From Bacteroidales bacterium (GTDB taxonomy: Bacteria > Bacteroidota > Bacteroidia > Bacteroidales > Porphyromonadaceae), in the NCBI GenBank assembly GCA_004555765.1, contig SFHG01000029.1, positions 1-24,311 on the forward strand: a stretch of DNA of 24,311 nucleotides, given 5' to 3'. The position numbers and the translations under genes are program-made. The notes under the pieces were generated by a model. The model saw only the letters and a program-made list of their open reading frames with translations, was not told where the DNA came from and did no database searches. Positions 7,567 through 15,451 of the stretch are shown here, piece after piece (position 1 is the stretch's first letter; every line of letters begins with the position of its first letter).

Positions 7567-9037
7567 ACGCAGAAGAGGTTTGAAGAGATACTTTCCCGCC
7601 ACGACTGATGAGGAGAAGCCCGAGGATGGTAAAAAGGGCGTTAAGGATCAAGATTTCGTAGCCGAACCTGTACCCTCCGAACCACGTCTCCGAGTTGCGG
7701 TCCAAAAGGAAACAGAGCACGGGCGCAAGAAGGACGACAAGCGGAATCCATCTGTCCCGTACCCGCCTTTCCGAAAAGATGCCGAACGCGAAGAGTCCCA
7801 GAAGCGGCCCGTAAGTGTAGGACGCAAGGACATACACGGCATCGATGACACTCGTATTACTCAGCGCATTCAGCACAAAGATGCAGACCCCCATCAGAAG
7901 CGCCATAGCGACGTGTACGGTTTGGCGCGTGCGGGTGAGGGCTCTGTCGTCTTTCTTGCCCGCGTCGAGGATGTCGAGCGTAAAGGACGTAGTCAGTGCC
8001 GTGAGTGCACTCCCCGCTGCGGGAAAGGCGGCTGCCACAAGCCCGATGATGAAAAGCACGCCCACGCCGACAGGGAAATAGCCGCTCGTGGCGAGGAAGG
8101 GAAAAACTTGGTCGCCCTTCTCCGGCAAAGTGATGCCCATACGTCCGGCGTACGTATAGAGCATCACGCCGAGGATGAGGAAAAGGGCGATGATGAAAAA
8201 TTGGAATACCGAGGAGACGAGGATGTTTTTGGCGGCATCCTTGGCAGTCTTAATCGAGAGGTTGCGCTGCATCATATCCTGATCCAGCCCCGTCGTCGCT
8301 ATCATCGTGAAGATGCCTGCGAGGAACTGTTTCCAGAAGAAACGCCGGTCATTGGCATCATCGAAGAAGAACATCCGGCTCATCTCACTTCCCTTCACCG
8401 TCCGCACAAGTCCCGAAAAGTCGAGGGAGAGACCTTTGGCGATAAAGTAGATGCTCAGACCCACGGAGAGGACGAGGCTCGCCGTCTTGAGCACATCGAC
8501 GGAGACCACGCTTTTGACCCCTCCAAAGAAGGTATAGAGCCAGACGAGGGTCACGGTGAGGAGGACATTGAGGAGGAAAGGCAAGCCCAAGGGGTCGAAG
8601 ACCAAAAGCTGCATCGTCAGCGTCACGAGAAAGATACGCACCGAAGCCCCCAGCATCTTTGAGACAAAGAAAAGCCAAGCGCCGGTTTTGTAGCTCGTGA
8701 TGCCGAAGCGGTCCCTCAGGTATTCGTATATCGAAAAGAGCTTGATGCGGTAAAAGAGCGGCACGAGGACGAAAGCGATGACTGCCTGCCCCAAAATAAA
8801 GCCCAAAGCCATCTGAAGGTAAGACATTCCTCCGGTCGCCACCATACCCGGCACCGAGACGAAAGTCACTCCGCTGATGCCGGAGCCGATCATGGCGACA
8901 GCCACGACGAGCCAGTGATTGGATCTGTTGCCGATAAAGAAGCCGGCGTTATCCGCCTTACGCCCCGCCAGATACGAGACGCCGAACATCGCCAGGAAAT
9001 AACCCAGCATCAGTCCGAGTATCAAATACGCACTCAT
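7559..9037 (-). CDS. Sodium:solute symporter (SSS family)
   Basis: This protein of 492 residues has many membrane helices and the LeuT-like layout of the SSS family. It opens with YLILGLMLGYFLAMFGVSYL and continues with GFFIGNRSNHWLVVAVAMIGSGISGVTF, the usual helix-1/2 signature. Later segments such as TTGLDQDMMQRNLS and FPAAGSALTALTTSFTLDIL also match the family, where the Ser/Thr-rich helix helps form the Na2 site. The ATG at 9037 is preferred over 9109, since the extra 24 residues are basic and unlike the family. It heads the run symporter, phosphatase, M24 peptidase, rhodanese, yaaA. The transported solute cannot be read from sequence; a sialic acid-like, amino acid or other organic solute is possible. 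Confidence 0.9.
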   Translation of the reverse strand: MSAYLILGLMLGYFLAMFGVSYLAGRKADNAGFFIGNRSNHWLVVAVAMIGSGISGVTFVSVPGMVATGGMSYLQMALGFILGQAVIAFVLVPLFYRIKLFSIYEYLRDRFGITSYKTGAWLFFVSKMLGASVRIFLVTLTMQLLVFDPLGLPFLLNVLLTVTLVWLYTFFGGVKSVVSVDVLKTASLVLSVGLSIYFIAKGLSLDFSGLVRTVKGSEMSRMFFFDDANDRRFFWKQFLAGIFTMIATTGLDQDMMQRNLSIKTAKDAAKNILVSSVFQFFIIALFLILGVMLYTYAGRMGITLPEKGDQVFPFLATSGYFPVGVGVLFIIGLVAAAFPAAGSALTALTTSFTLDILDAGKKDDRALTRTRQTVHVAMALLMGVCIFVLNALSNTSVIDAVYVLASYTYGPLLGLFAFGIFSERRVRDRWIPLVVLLAPVLCFLLDRNSETWFGGYRFGYEILILNALFTILGLLLISRGGKVSLQTSSAYE

Positions 9038-9114
9038 GAATCTGTCCTTAGAAGCATTTTTTGGTTTTAGGATGATGGCAAAAAAGCGATCCCTATGGGG
9101 AGGTCGCACGGGGA

Positions 9115-9122
9115 CAAATTTA
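9115..9122 (-). promoter_or_regulatory. Probable -7 element of the symporter operon
   Basis: TAAATTTG on the minus strand matches TAnnTTTG and lies 78 bp before the symporter ATG. No TTTG is found 19-21 nt upstream, so the promoter is only half supported. The 324-bp gap (9038-9361) also contains the inverted segment at 9168-9220 and repeat block B. Confidence 0.4.
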
Positions 9123-9167
9123 CGGAAAAACCGGGACTATCCGGTGGCGAAGAGAGCTCAGTCGGTT

Positions 9168-9220
9168 AGTCGGCAATTGGCAGAAAGAAACACTGCCGAC
9201 TTCCAACTTCCCTCTGCCAA
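9168..9220. repeat. Nested inverted repeats in a TTGGCAG/TCGGCAG-rich segment
   Basis: AGTCGGCA (9168-9175) pairs with TGCCGACT (9194-9201), and TTGGCAGA (9177-9184) pairs with TCTGCCAA (9213-9220). The arms interleave, so only one pairing can form at a time. On the minus strand the segment reads as degenerate copies of an AGTTGGCAG/AAGTTGGAAGTCGGCAG theme. Confidence 0.5.
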
Positions 9221-9230
9221 CTAAACGAGG

Positions 9231-9308
9231 TACAGACCGGGAGAATCTTTTGGCACGGACACAGAAGAGGGCGAGACACGCACCCGGAAGATCTCCCCGG
9301 TACGTATC
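9231..9308. repeat. Repeat block B (23-bp period family)
   Basis: Cores TACAGACC (9231), CACGGACA (9254), CACGCACC (9277) and TACGTATC (9301) are spaced 23, 23 and 24 bp. CCGGGAGAATCTT and AAGATCTCCCCGG form an imperfect inverted repeat across the block. It is followed by CGGCA (9316-9320) and TGCCG (9331-9335), a small hairpin also seen at the end of block D. The block lies 53 bp from the tpiA stop codon. Confidence 0.65.
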
Positions 9309-9361
9309 TCGCTGACGGCAGCTTGGAGAGTGCCGCCCTTATTGCCTATTAAGGACGCGGA

Positions 9362-10120
9362 TTACTTGAAGGCTTCGATGATGGGAAGGAAGTCCTCTGC
9401 CTTGAGGGACGCGCCTCCGATGAGACCGCCGTCCACATCGGGCTTGCTGAAGAGTTCGGGCGCGTTAGAGGCCTTGGCGGATCCCCCGTAGAGAATCGTG
9501 GTGTCTTCTGCCACTTTTTCTCCGTACTTGCCGGCTACCACTTTGCGGATATGGGCGTGCATCTCTTGGGCTTCTTCGCTCGTAGCGGTCTTACCGGTAC
9601 CGATGGCCCAGACAGGTTCGTAGGCAAGGATGACGTGACGGAACTCTCCTTCCGTGAGGTTAAAAAGACCATCCTTGACTTGCTTTTCGACTACCTCAAA
9701 GTGCCTGCCCGCTTCGCGGTCTTCGAGGACTTCACCGATGCAGAAAATGATTTCGAGACCGTTGTCGAGGGCTTGGCGCACCTTCTTGACGAGGATCTCG
9801 CTCGTTTCGCCGTAGTAGGAGCGGCGTTCGCTGTGACCGAGGATGACGTGGGTGACGCCGGTGCTTTTGACCATAGCCGCGGAGACTTCGCCCGTGTAGG
9901 CACCTTTGGCTTCAGCCGCACAGTTCTCCGCAGATACCTTGATGACAGAGCCTTTCACGACTTCAGCCACGGAAGCGAGGTGGGTAAAGGGGACGCCGAG
10001 GATGACGTCGCACTTGGGGGTTTTGCCGGCAAGGGATGCTTTTACGCCTTCGGCGAGGGCAATGCCTTCGGGGAGGGTGGTATTCATCTTCCAGTTGCCT
10101 GCTACGATGTTCTTTCTCAT
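9362..10120 (-). CDS. tpiA: Triosephosphate isomerase
   Basis: This 252-residue enzyme has the full set of TIM signatures: GNWKMN with catalytic Lys11, HSERR with catalytic His96, AYEPVWAIGTG with catalytic Glu168 followed by the mobile loop 6, and GGSAKASN for phosphate binding. It interconverts dihydroxyacetone phosphate and glyceraldehyde 3-phosphate in the cytoplasm. The ATG at 10120 gives the standard length; a longer reading to 10186 would run into the upstream gene's stop. It is last in the pepE, DUF1599, DoxX, tpiA set, 62 bp behind the DoxX-like gene. The DUF1599/DoxX/tpiA neighbourhood is, to my knowledge, common in Bacteroidales. Confidence 0.97.
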   Translation of the reverse strand: MRKNIVAGNWKMNTTLPEGIALAEGVKASLAGKTPKCDVILGVPFTHLASVAEVVKGSVIKVSAENCAAEAKGAYTGEVSAAMVKSTGVTHVILGHSERRSYYGETSEILVKKVRQALDNGLEIIFCIGEVLEDREAGRHFEVVEKQVKDGLFNLTEGEFRHVILAYEPVWAIGTGKTATSEEAQEMHAHIRKVVAGKYGEKVAEDTTILYGGSAKASNAPELFSKPDVDGGLIGGASLKAEDFLPIIEAFK

Positions 10121-10182
10121 AATGATGTGTTTGTGTAATGTATTATTTGGTGGAAAAATCCGATTTACTTGGATTGCTTTCT

Positions 10183-11451
10183 TCACTTGACCCCTTTTCG
10201 CCTGAAATACAGCCCGAAGCCAAAGAGGGCAAGGAGTCCGAGTCCCATAGACCCGAAGAGCAGGTTCCGCCCGCGGTGGAGGTTCGCGTCGAGCCGGTAA
10301 GGGTCTGAGGCGAAGTCGATTTCTCGGGCGAAAGAGAGGAAGTCGCTCACGGAGGCTTTTCGGACGATCTTACCGTCCCCGATGACGACGACGGCAGAGG
10401 GATTCGAGCGGACAAGCGTGAGCGAAGTGGACTTATCGAGGTATAGGATGTCGTCAAACGGCACGGTCTTGTCCCCGAAGTCGCCCCTGTCGACGCGTTC
10501 AAAGCTCTCGCTCATCACGAGCGTCACGCTTTCACCTATGCCGTGTACTGCGTCAAGCACGTCTTCCGCATCGCTATCGCGCAACCTTGAGAGGTCGGTA
10601 TTAACGAAAAGGATGGCGTTAGCGCCTTTCCGGGCGAGCCCGGGCGTGACCGGAATCCCCTCCTTGTTGAATAAAACGAGGTCGACCCCCTCCGGGTCTT
10701 TGGGCGGGACAAGCTCTACCGTCTCGTCTCGGACATAGGTCCAAGTGCTGTCGACCTGTGTGAGTTCGTCCATAGTGAACGTGCGCTCTTTCCCGTCTTT
10801 CTCGTAGACAAAGCGGTAATCGTACACCCCATCCTTGCCCGCCTCCGTGAGTTCGTAGAGGTCTCTGCCTACCTTGTAGGGACGGAAGTCGATGACGGGG
10901 ACGTGGAAAGAGTTCAGCACCACAAAGCCACCGCTTGTGAGGATGAAGCCCAGGAGTACGACCCAGACGCCGTGCTTATCCGACACGAAGCGGTACATCT
11001 TCGCGGGCGAAGAAAAGACGAGGACGGCGAGGACAAAAAGGAAGATGTTTTTCCAAAAGGTCGCCGTATTGCTGATCTTTAGCGCGTCCCCGAAGCACCC
11101 GCAGTCCGCCACGGGGTTGGCTATGGCGATGTAGAGCGTGAGGAGCGTGAGGGGAAACATAAAGACGACGAGCGCCGAAGTCGCCACCTTCCGCCACAGC
11201 CCCGCAAAGAGTACGAGTCCGAGAAAAAACTCGAAGTCGATGAGTGCAAAAGAGAGGATACGGGAGACGCTCTCCCCCACCGTCCATCCGAAAGCAGTCA
11301 TATACTCCCCGATCTTGATCGAAGTACCCATAGCGTCGATACCCTTCACGGTCGCGGAAAACATAAAGAGCAGACCGAGGAATGCCTGGCTCGTCCATAC
11401 GAGCCATTTCGGCACCTTGGAGAAAGGAAGGTTGTGTGCTTTATTCGTCAT
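10183..11451 (-). CDS. DoxX/MauE-like membrane protein with a large C-terminal extramembrane domain
   Basis: This 422-residue protein has a bundle of five N-terminal membrane helices (about 17-33, 67-84, 90-111, 131-147, 161-179), a large soluble part (about 185-390) and a final helix (about 398-415) with a basic end (RRKGVK). DCGCFGDAL at 116-124 carries two cysteines (C117, C119) and is the signature of the MauE/DoxX group, proteins linked to disulfide or quinone redox chemistry at the membrane. The soluble domain has no recognisable thioredoxin CxxC. It is probably co-transcribed with tpiA downstream, while repeat block C separates it from the DUF1599 gene. Exact function unknown. Confidence 0.82.
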   Translation of the reverse strand: MTNKAHNLPFSKVPKWLVWTSQAFLGLLFMFSATVKGIDAMGTSIKIGEYMTAFGWTVGESVSRILSFALIDFEFFLGLVLFAGLWRKVATSALVVFMFPLTLLTLYIAIANPVADCGCFGDALKISNTATFWKNIFLFVLAVLVFSSPAKMYRFVSDKHGVWVVLLGFILTSGGFVVLNSFHVPVIDFRPYKVGRDLYELTEAGKDGVYDYRFVYEKDGKERTFTMDELTQVDSTWTYVRDETVELVPPKDPEGVDLVLFNKEGIPVTPGLARKGANAILFVNTDLSRLRDSDAEDVLDAVHGIGESVTLVMSESFERVDRGDFGDKTVPFDDILYLDKSTSLTLVRSNPSAVVVIGDGKIVRKASVSDFLSFAREIDFASDPYRLDANLHRGRNLLFGSMGLGLLALFGFGLYFRRKGVK

Positions 11452-11489
11452 TCTGCGGAAAGCGTATTGTGTAGGTGGGGAAAATGAGG

Positions 11490-11567
11490 TACAGACCGAA
11501 ATGTTTCCCGATCACGTACCCGGGATAAGTTTTCATACAGACCGAGAGAAAGTCCCCGGTACGTGCA
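11490..11567. repeat. Repeat block C (23-bp period family)
   Basis: Cores TACAGACC (11490), CACGTACC (11513), TACAGACC (11536) and TACGTGCA (11560) are spaced 23, 23 and 24 bp, with CCCG/CGGG dyads between them. It fills most of the 128-bp gap between the DUF1599 and DoxX-like genes and starts 12 bp after the DUF1599 stop codon. Confidence 0.7.
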
Positions 11568-11579
11568 AAAATCACCCCG

Positions 11580-12146
11580 TCACTTCATCTCGTCTTCGCC
11601 TTCGTCTATGCGGATGAGGGCAAAGAGCGCGTAATTGACCATATCGAGGTAATTGGCGTCGATACCTTCGCTGACGGAGACTTTGCCCCGGTTGTCTTCT
11701 ATCTGCTTGGTGCGGAAGATCTTTTGCAAAATAATGTCCGTGAGTGAAGAGATGCGCATCGCGCGCCACGCCTCGCCGTAGTCGTGATTTTTGAGGAGCA
11801 TCAGCTTCCGCGCCCTACCCGCGTACTCGTCGTACCAGGTCATCATCTTGTCTCGGTCGGTCTCCGGATCAGAGGTGTACCCCTCGGAGAGCTGCACGAG
11901 CCCCATAATGCCGTAATTGACGATGGCGACAAATTCGCACCGGATGCCTTCGGCCACGAGATGCTCGCCCTTCTCTTGGATCGAGCGTATCCTTTGGGCT
12001 TTGATGAAAATCTGATCCGTAATGGAAGCGGGGCGCATCACACGCCAAGAGGCACCGTAGTCATCGAACTTTTTCCGAAAAAGCTCCCGGCACTCCTTCA
12101 AGACCGTGTCGTAAGGCAAGGCGCCAGATTTCTGCAGAGGCTCCAT
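11580..12146 (-). CDS. DUF1599 protein with internal duplication
   Basis: This 188-residue protein is built from two similar halves. Residues 26-88 (DDYGASWRVMRP, SITDQIFIKAQRI, VNYGIMGLVQLSEG) repeat at 119-182 (HDYGEAWRAMRI, SLTDIILQKIFRT, VNYALFALIRIDEG). This matches the DUF1599 family, found mostly in Bacteroidetes; no activity is established to my knowledge. The all-alpha look with paired acidic and Tyr residues recalls nucleotide-binding helical folds such as MazG/dUTPase-like proteins, but that is a guess. It lies 3 bp downstream of pepE, so the two are very likely co-translated. Confidence 0.85.
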   Translation of the reverse strand: MEPLQKSGALPYDTVLKECRELFRKKFDDYGASWRVMRPASITDQIFIKAQRIRSIQEKGEHLVAEGIRCEFVAIVNYGIMGLVQLSEGYTSDPETDRDKMMTWYDEYAGRARKLMLLKNHDYGEAWRAMRISSLTDIILQKIFRTKQIEDNRGKVSVSEGIDANYLDMVNYALFALIRIDEGEDEMK

Positions 12147-12149
12147 GGC

Positions 12150-12878
12150 TCACTTGGATGCTCCGGAGAGAAGGAAAGAGAGATCTTCTCCGGGGTTGAT
12201 TTCGCGCGGCTCTTCGCCGTTCTTGAAAAGGCGCATCGGTTTGTCCCCCAGAAGCTCTATTTTTTCGTCCTGCACCAAGAGGCGCGTGCCCTCCCTGAGA
12301 CCTGCCACATAGATGTCGGGGTTAGAGATGATGTACTCCTGTATCCGCATCTCCCTCGTCTCCCCACCGTGGTTGGATGGGTGTGCGTCCAGGTAATGGG
12401 GATTGATCTGAAACGGCACAAGGCGCAAGGTATGAAAGGACTGTGGCTCGGTGATGGGCATATCGTTTGTCGTGGAGAGCGTGGGGCAGGCCACGTTTGA
12501 GCCGGCACTCCACCCCGCATAGGGGATACCCTCCTCTTTGACTCTTTTGCGGATGACTTCCATCAGCCCCTGTTCCTGCATCATACGGGTAAGCTGCCAA
12601 GTGTTGCCGCCCCCTACGAAGATGGCGCTCGCACCGAGAACCGCTTCAATCGGACTCTTGCCTTCGTGCACCCCGTACACTCTGATGCCCTCGCTCTCGA
12701 GGGCTTTATTGACCTTGGAGACGTATTCGTCGAAAGAATAGGTCACGGCAGCATACGGAATGAGTACGACGTTTTGCTTGACGTCCTGCGCCCCGAGAAG
12801 CTTAGAAAGATCTGCTTTTGCTTTTTCGAGATAACTTTCACCCGGGGAGGCGGAGTTACTGATAAGGAGGAGTTTCAT
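12150..12878 (-). CDS. pepE: Peptidase E (alpha-aspartyl dipeptidase, S51 family)
   Basis: This 242-residue cytoplasmic enzyme matches PepE of Salmonella and E. coli in length and motifs: FVGGGNTWQL (87-96), the nucleophile elbow GWSAGSN with Ser124, INPHYLDAHP with His161, and LREGT with Glu196, fitting the Ser-His-Glu triad described for this family. PepE hydrolyses dipeptides with an N-terminal aspartate. It is the first gene of a set with DUF1599 (3 bp spacing), DoxX-like and tpiA genes. A promoter element at 13091 is the nearest candidate, which would give a leader of ~200 nt carrying repeat block D. Confidence 0.93.
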   Translation of the reverse strand: MKLLLISNSASPGESYLEKAKADLSKLLGAQDVKQNVVLIPYAAVTYSFDEYVSKVNKALESEGIRVYGVHEGKSPIEAVLGASAIFVGGGNTWQLTRMMQEQGLMEVIRKRVKEEGIPYAGWSAGSNVACPTLSTTNDMPITEPQSFHTLRLVPFQINPHYLDAHPSNHGGETREMRIQEYIISNPDIYVAGLREGTRLLVQDEKIELLGDKPMRLFKNGEEPREINPGEDLSFLLSGASK

Positions 12879-12913
12879 ATAGGCTGTGATGCTGTATGTG
12901 AGGTAAAATTAAG

Positions 12914-13059
12914 TCCGACCCGGCTTTCCGGACGGTACGGCACCCCTAAGGGGGTACGTACCGGGGACTTTTCCTATGTCAGACCGAGACGGAAATTTCG
13001 ATCCGTGTCTCGAGAAACTTTCGGTCTGTATCTCGCGAGTTTGCCGTCACGAGGCGGCA
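12914..13059. repeat. Repeat block D, longest member of the 23-bp period family
   Basis: Cores lie at 12914 (TCCGACCC), 12936 (TACGGCAC), 12955 (TACGTACC), 12978 (GTCAGACC), 13002 (TCCGTGTC) and 13025 (TCTGTATC), with spacings 22, 19, 23, 24 and 23 bp. CAGACCGA and TCGGTCTG form an 8-bp inverted repeat, with GAGACGGA and TCCGTGTCTC nested inside. A TGCCG/CGGCA hairpin closes the block at 13042-13059. It lies in the 287-bp gap between pnp and pepE. Confidence 0.7.
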
Positions 13060-13090
13060 CCCTGCGAAAGCATAGGAGCCGAGACTGTCG

Positions 13091-13104
13091 CAAATTTACT
13101 CAAA
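13091..13104 (-). promoter_or_regulatory. Candidate -7 element for the pepE operon
   Basis: The minus strand reads TTTGAGTAAATTTG, with TAAATTTG (13091-13098) matching TAnnTTTG. It lies directly after the pnp terminator and points at pepE. The same 14-mer occurs at the pnp promoter (15491-15504). No -33 TTTG is seen at the right distance. Confidence 0.45.
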
Positions 13105-13137
13105 ATAAGAAAGGGAACCCCGTTTTGGGGCTCCCTT
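13105..13137 (-). terminator. Rho-independent terminator of pnp
   Basis: AAGGGAACCCC (13111-13121) pairs with GGGGCTCCCTT (13127-13137) with one A-C mismatch and a GTTTT loop. On the minus strand a TCTTATTTTG tail follows. It lies 28 bp after the pnp stop codon. Confidence 0.75.
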
Positions 13138-13165
13138 TCCTTGGAAAGAAGTTCCAAAGAGACTT

Positions 13166-15409
13166 TTAGTCTTCGTGGTGATGCGATTCGCGAGGGCCAC
13201 GGTCTCTGCGGAACCCTCTGTCGCCTCCGCGTTCGGGACGGTCTCCACGGTCACCGTGACCACGATGAGGACGGGCTGCAGGCTCTACATAGCCCTCCGG
13301 TTTCTCTAGAAGCGCACGGCGGCTGAGACGGAATTTTCCGGTCTTGGGATCCACTTCGAGCAGTTTGACCTGAAGTTTCTGACCCTCTTGTACGCCGGTT
13401 TCTTCGATGGTTTCGTAACGCTTCCAGTCCCACTCACTGATATGAAGGAGACCTTCTTTGCCGGGGAGGAATTCGATGAACGCACCATAGGGCATCACGC
13501 TCTTGACGGTACCGTCGTAGACTTTTCCGGTCTCCGGAATGACCACGATGGCGTTGATCATTTCGAGCGCCTTGTCGATGGAGGCTTTGTCGGACGCTGC
13601 CACTTCGATGAGTCCGCCCTTGTCCGTCTCTTCGATATTGACGGATGCGCCACTCTCTTCCTGGATGCCTTGGATGATCTTTCCGCCCGGGCCGATGACG
13701 GCTCCGATGAATTCTTTCGGAATCAGCATCGTGGTGATGCGCGGGGTCTGGGGCTTGAAGTCTGCACGAGGCTCGGGTATGGTACTCTCGATGATGTCGA
13801 GTATGTGGAGGCGGCCGGCTTTAGCCTGTGCGAGGGCATTCTCGAGGATCTCGTAAGAGAGACCGTCCACCTTGATGTCCATCTGCGTGGCGGTGATACC
13901 GTCACGGGTACCGGTTACCTTGAAGTCCATATCTCCGAGGTGGTCTTCGTCACCGAGGATGTCGGAGAGGATGGCGTAATTGGTACCCTTGTTTTCGGAA
14001 ATCAAGCCCATGGCGATACCGCTCACCGGCTTCTTGATCTTCACGCCCGCGTCCATAAGTGCAAGCGTACCCGCACATACCGTGGCCATGGAGGAAGACC
14101 CGTTGCTCTCAAGGATGTCGCTCATCACGCGGATGACATAAGGATAGTCGTCGGGGATGACGTACTTGAGGGCGCGGAGGGCAAGGTTACCGTGTCCCAC
14201 TTCACGACGGGAGACACCGCGGGAAGCTTTGGCTTCGCCGGTGGAGAAAGGCGGGAAGTTATAGTGGAGGAGGAAGCGGTCTTTGCCGTTATTGAGCACG
14301 TCATCCACCAGTTTTTCGTCGTTCTTCGTACCGAGGGTCACGGTAGAGAGGGACTGCGTCTCACCGCGGGTAAAGATTGCGGAGCCGTGCGGAGAGGGCA
14401 GCACGTCGACTTCCGCCCAAATGGGACGGATGGTTTTCGTATCGCGTCCGTCGAGACGCTGACCGTGGTCGAGGATGGCTCGGCGCATCGCTTCCTTTTC
14501 GATGTCGTGGTAGTAGCGGGAGATGAGCGCACCTTTTTCCTCAAGCTCTTCTTCACTAAAGGTGGCGCGGAACTCGTCTACGATCGCCCCAAGCCTGTCG
14601 CCACGGGAGTGCTTGTTGGTATCCTTGGACATAGCCACTTCGAAGGCTTTGGGATAAAGCTCGTCGTGCATACGTGCCTTGAGGGCTTCATCCTCGGGGT
14701 CTCCGGGGTATTCGCGCTTGACGGTCGTGCCGAGCTCTTCCATAAGCTCGATCTGAGCCTGACACTGAACCTTGATGGCTTCGTGGGCGACTTTGATGGC
14801 TTGAAGCATCTCGCTCTCCTGCACCTCTTTCATCTCGCCTTCGACCATCATGATGTTGTCCATCGTGGCAGCGACCATCAGATCGATGTCGGCGTCTTTG
14901 AGGAGGTCGTTGGTGGGGTTGACGATATACTCGCCATTATAACGGATGACACGCACCTCGGAGATAGGCCCGTGGAAAGGCACGGTAGAAACGGCAAGAG
15001 CCGCAGAGGCTGCAAGACCTGCGAGCTGATCGGGGAGCTCATTTTCATCACCGGAGAACATCGTAACCGTCACGTAGACTTCCGCGTGATAGTCGTCCGG
15101 AAAGAGGGGGCGGAGCGCGCGGTCGATGAGGCGACCGATAAGGATCTCATAGTCGGACATACGTCCCTCTCTGCGGGTAAAACCTCCGGGGAAACGCCCC
15201 ACAGCGGAGAACTTCTCTTTGTATTCCACCTGAAGCGGCATAAAGTCCACATCGGGTTTGGCCTCTGCGGCCGCTACGACGGTTGCCAACAATACGGTGT
15301 TGCCCATGCGAACCGTCACTGCACCGTCAGCCTGCTTGGCAAGCTTTCCCGTCTCGATGGTGATCTCTCTGCCATCAGGGAGTTTGACGGTCTTGGTAAT
15401 GACATTCAT
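13166..15409 (-). CDS. pnp: Polyribonucleotide nucleotidyltransferase (PNPase)
   Basis: This 747-residue protein has the complete PNPase layout: a first RNase PH domain (about 1-145), a helical linker, a second catalytic RNase PH domain with TGTRDGITATQMDIK (the conserved Asp pair), a KH domain with GPGGK, and an S1 domain starting GKVYDGTVKSVMPYGAFIEF. It degrades RNA 3' to 5' by phosphorolysis and can add tails. The final ~40 residues are an added low-complexity tail with ten arginines, many in RG/DRG steps, ending ESHHHED. This tail is absent from E. coli PNPase and may bind RNA or partner proteins (inference). The gene is a single transcription unit with its own promoter and terminator. 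Confidence 0.97.
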   Translation of the reverse strand: MNVITKTVKLPDGREITIETGKLAKQADGAVTVRMGNTVLLATVVAAAEAKPDVDFMPLQVEYKEKFSAVGRFPGGFTRREGRMSDYEILIGRLIDRALRPLFPDDYHAEVYVTVTMFSGDENELPDQLAGLAASAALAVSTVPFHGPISEVRVIRYNGEYIVNPTNDLLKDADIDLMVAATMDNIMMVEGEMKEVQESEMLQAIKVAHEAIKVQCQAQIELMEELGTTVKREYPGDPEDEALKARMHDELYPKAFEVAMSKDTNKHSRGDRLGAIVDEFRATFSEEELEEKGALISRYYHDIEKEAMRRAILDHGQRLDGRDTKTIRPIWAEVDVLPSPHGSAIFTRGETQSLSTVTLGTKNDEKLVDDVLNNGKDRFLLHYNFPPFSTGEAKASRGVSRREVGHGNLALRALKYVIPDDYPYVIRVMSDILESNGSSSMATVCAGTLALMDAGVKIKKPVSGIAMGLISENKGTNYAILSDILGDEDHLGDMDFKVTGTRDGITATQMDIKVDGLSYEILENALAQAKAGRLHILDIIESTIPEPRADFKPQTPRITTMLIPKEFIGAVIGPGGKIIQGIQEESGASVNIEETDKGGLIEVAASDKASIDKALEMINAIVVIPETGKVYDGTVKSVMPYGAFIEFLPGKEGLLHISEWDWKRYETIEETGVQEGQKLQVKLLEVDPKTGKFRLSRRALLEKPEGYVEPAARPHRGHGDRGDRPERGGDRGFRRDRGPRESHHHED

Positions 15410-15451
15410 AAATGTTTGAATAACTGTGATGAAAAATATTGCTTAGTCAGC

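Noticed and set aside
7436..8662. A 408-codon plus-strand open frame opposite the symporter and phosphatase genes
   Set aside because: Highly charged, low-complexity shadow of two genes with full family motifs on the minus strand.
9362..10186. Longer tpiA start at 10186
   Set aside because: The 22 extra residues precede the universal start of the family (MRKNIVAGNWKMN) and would overlap the upstream gene's stop codon.
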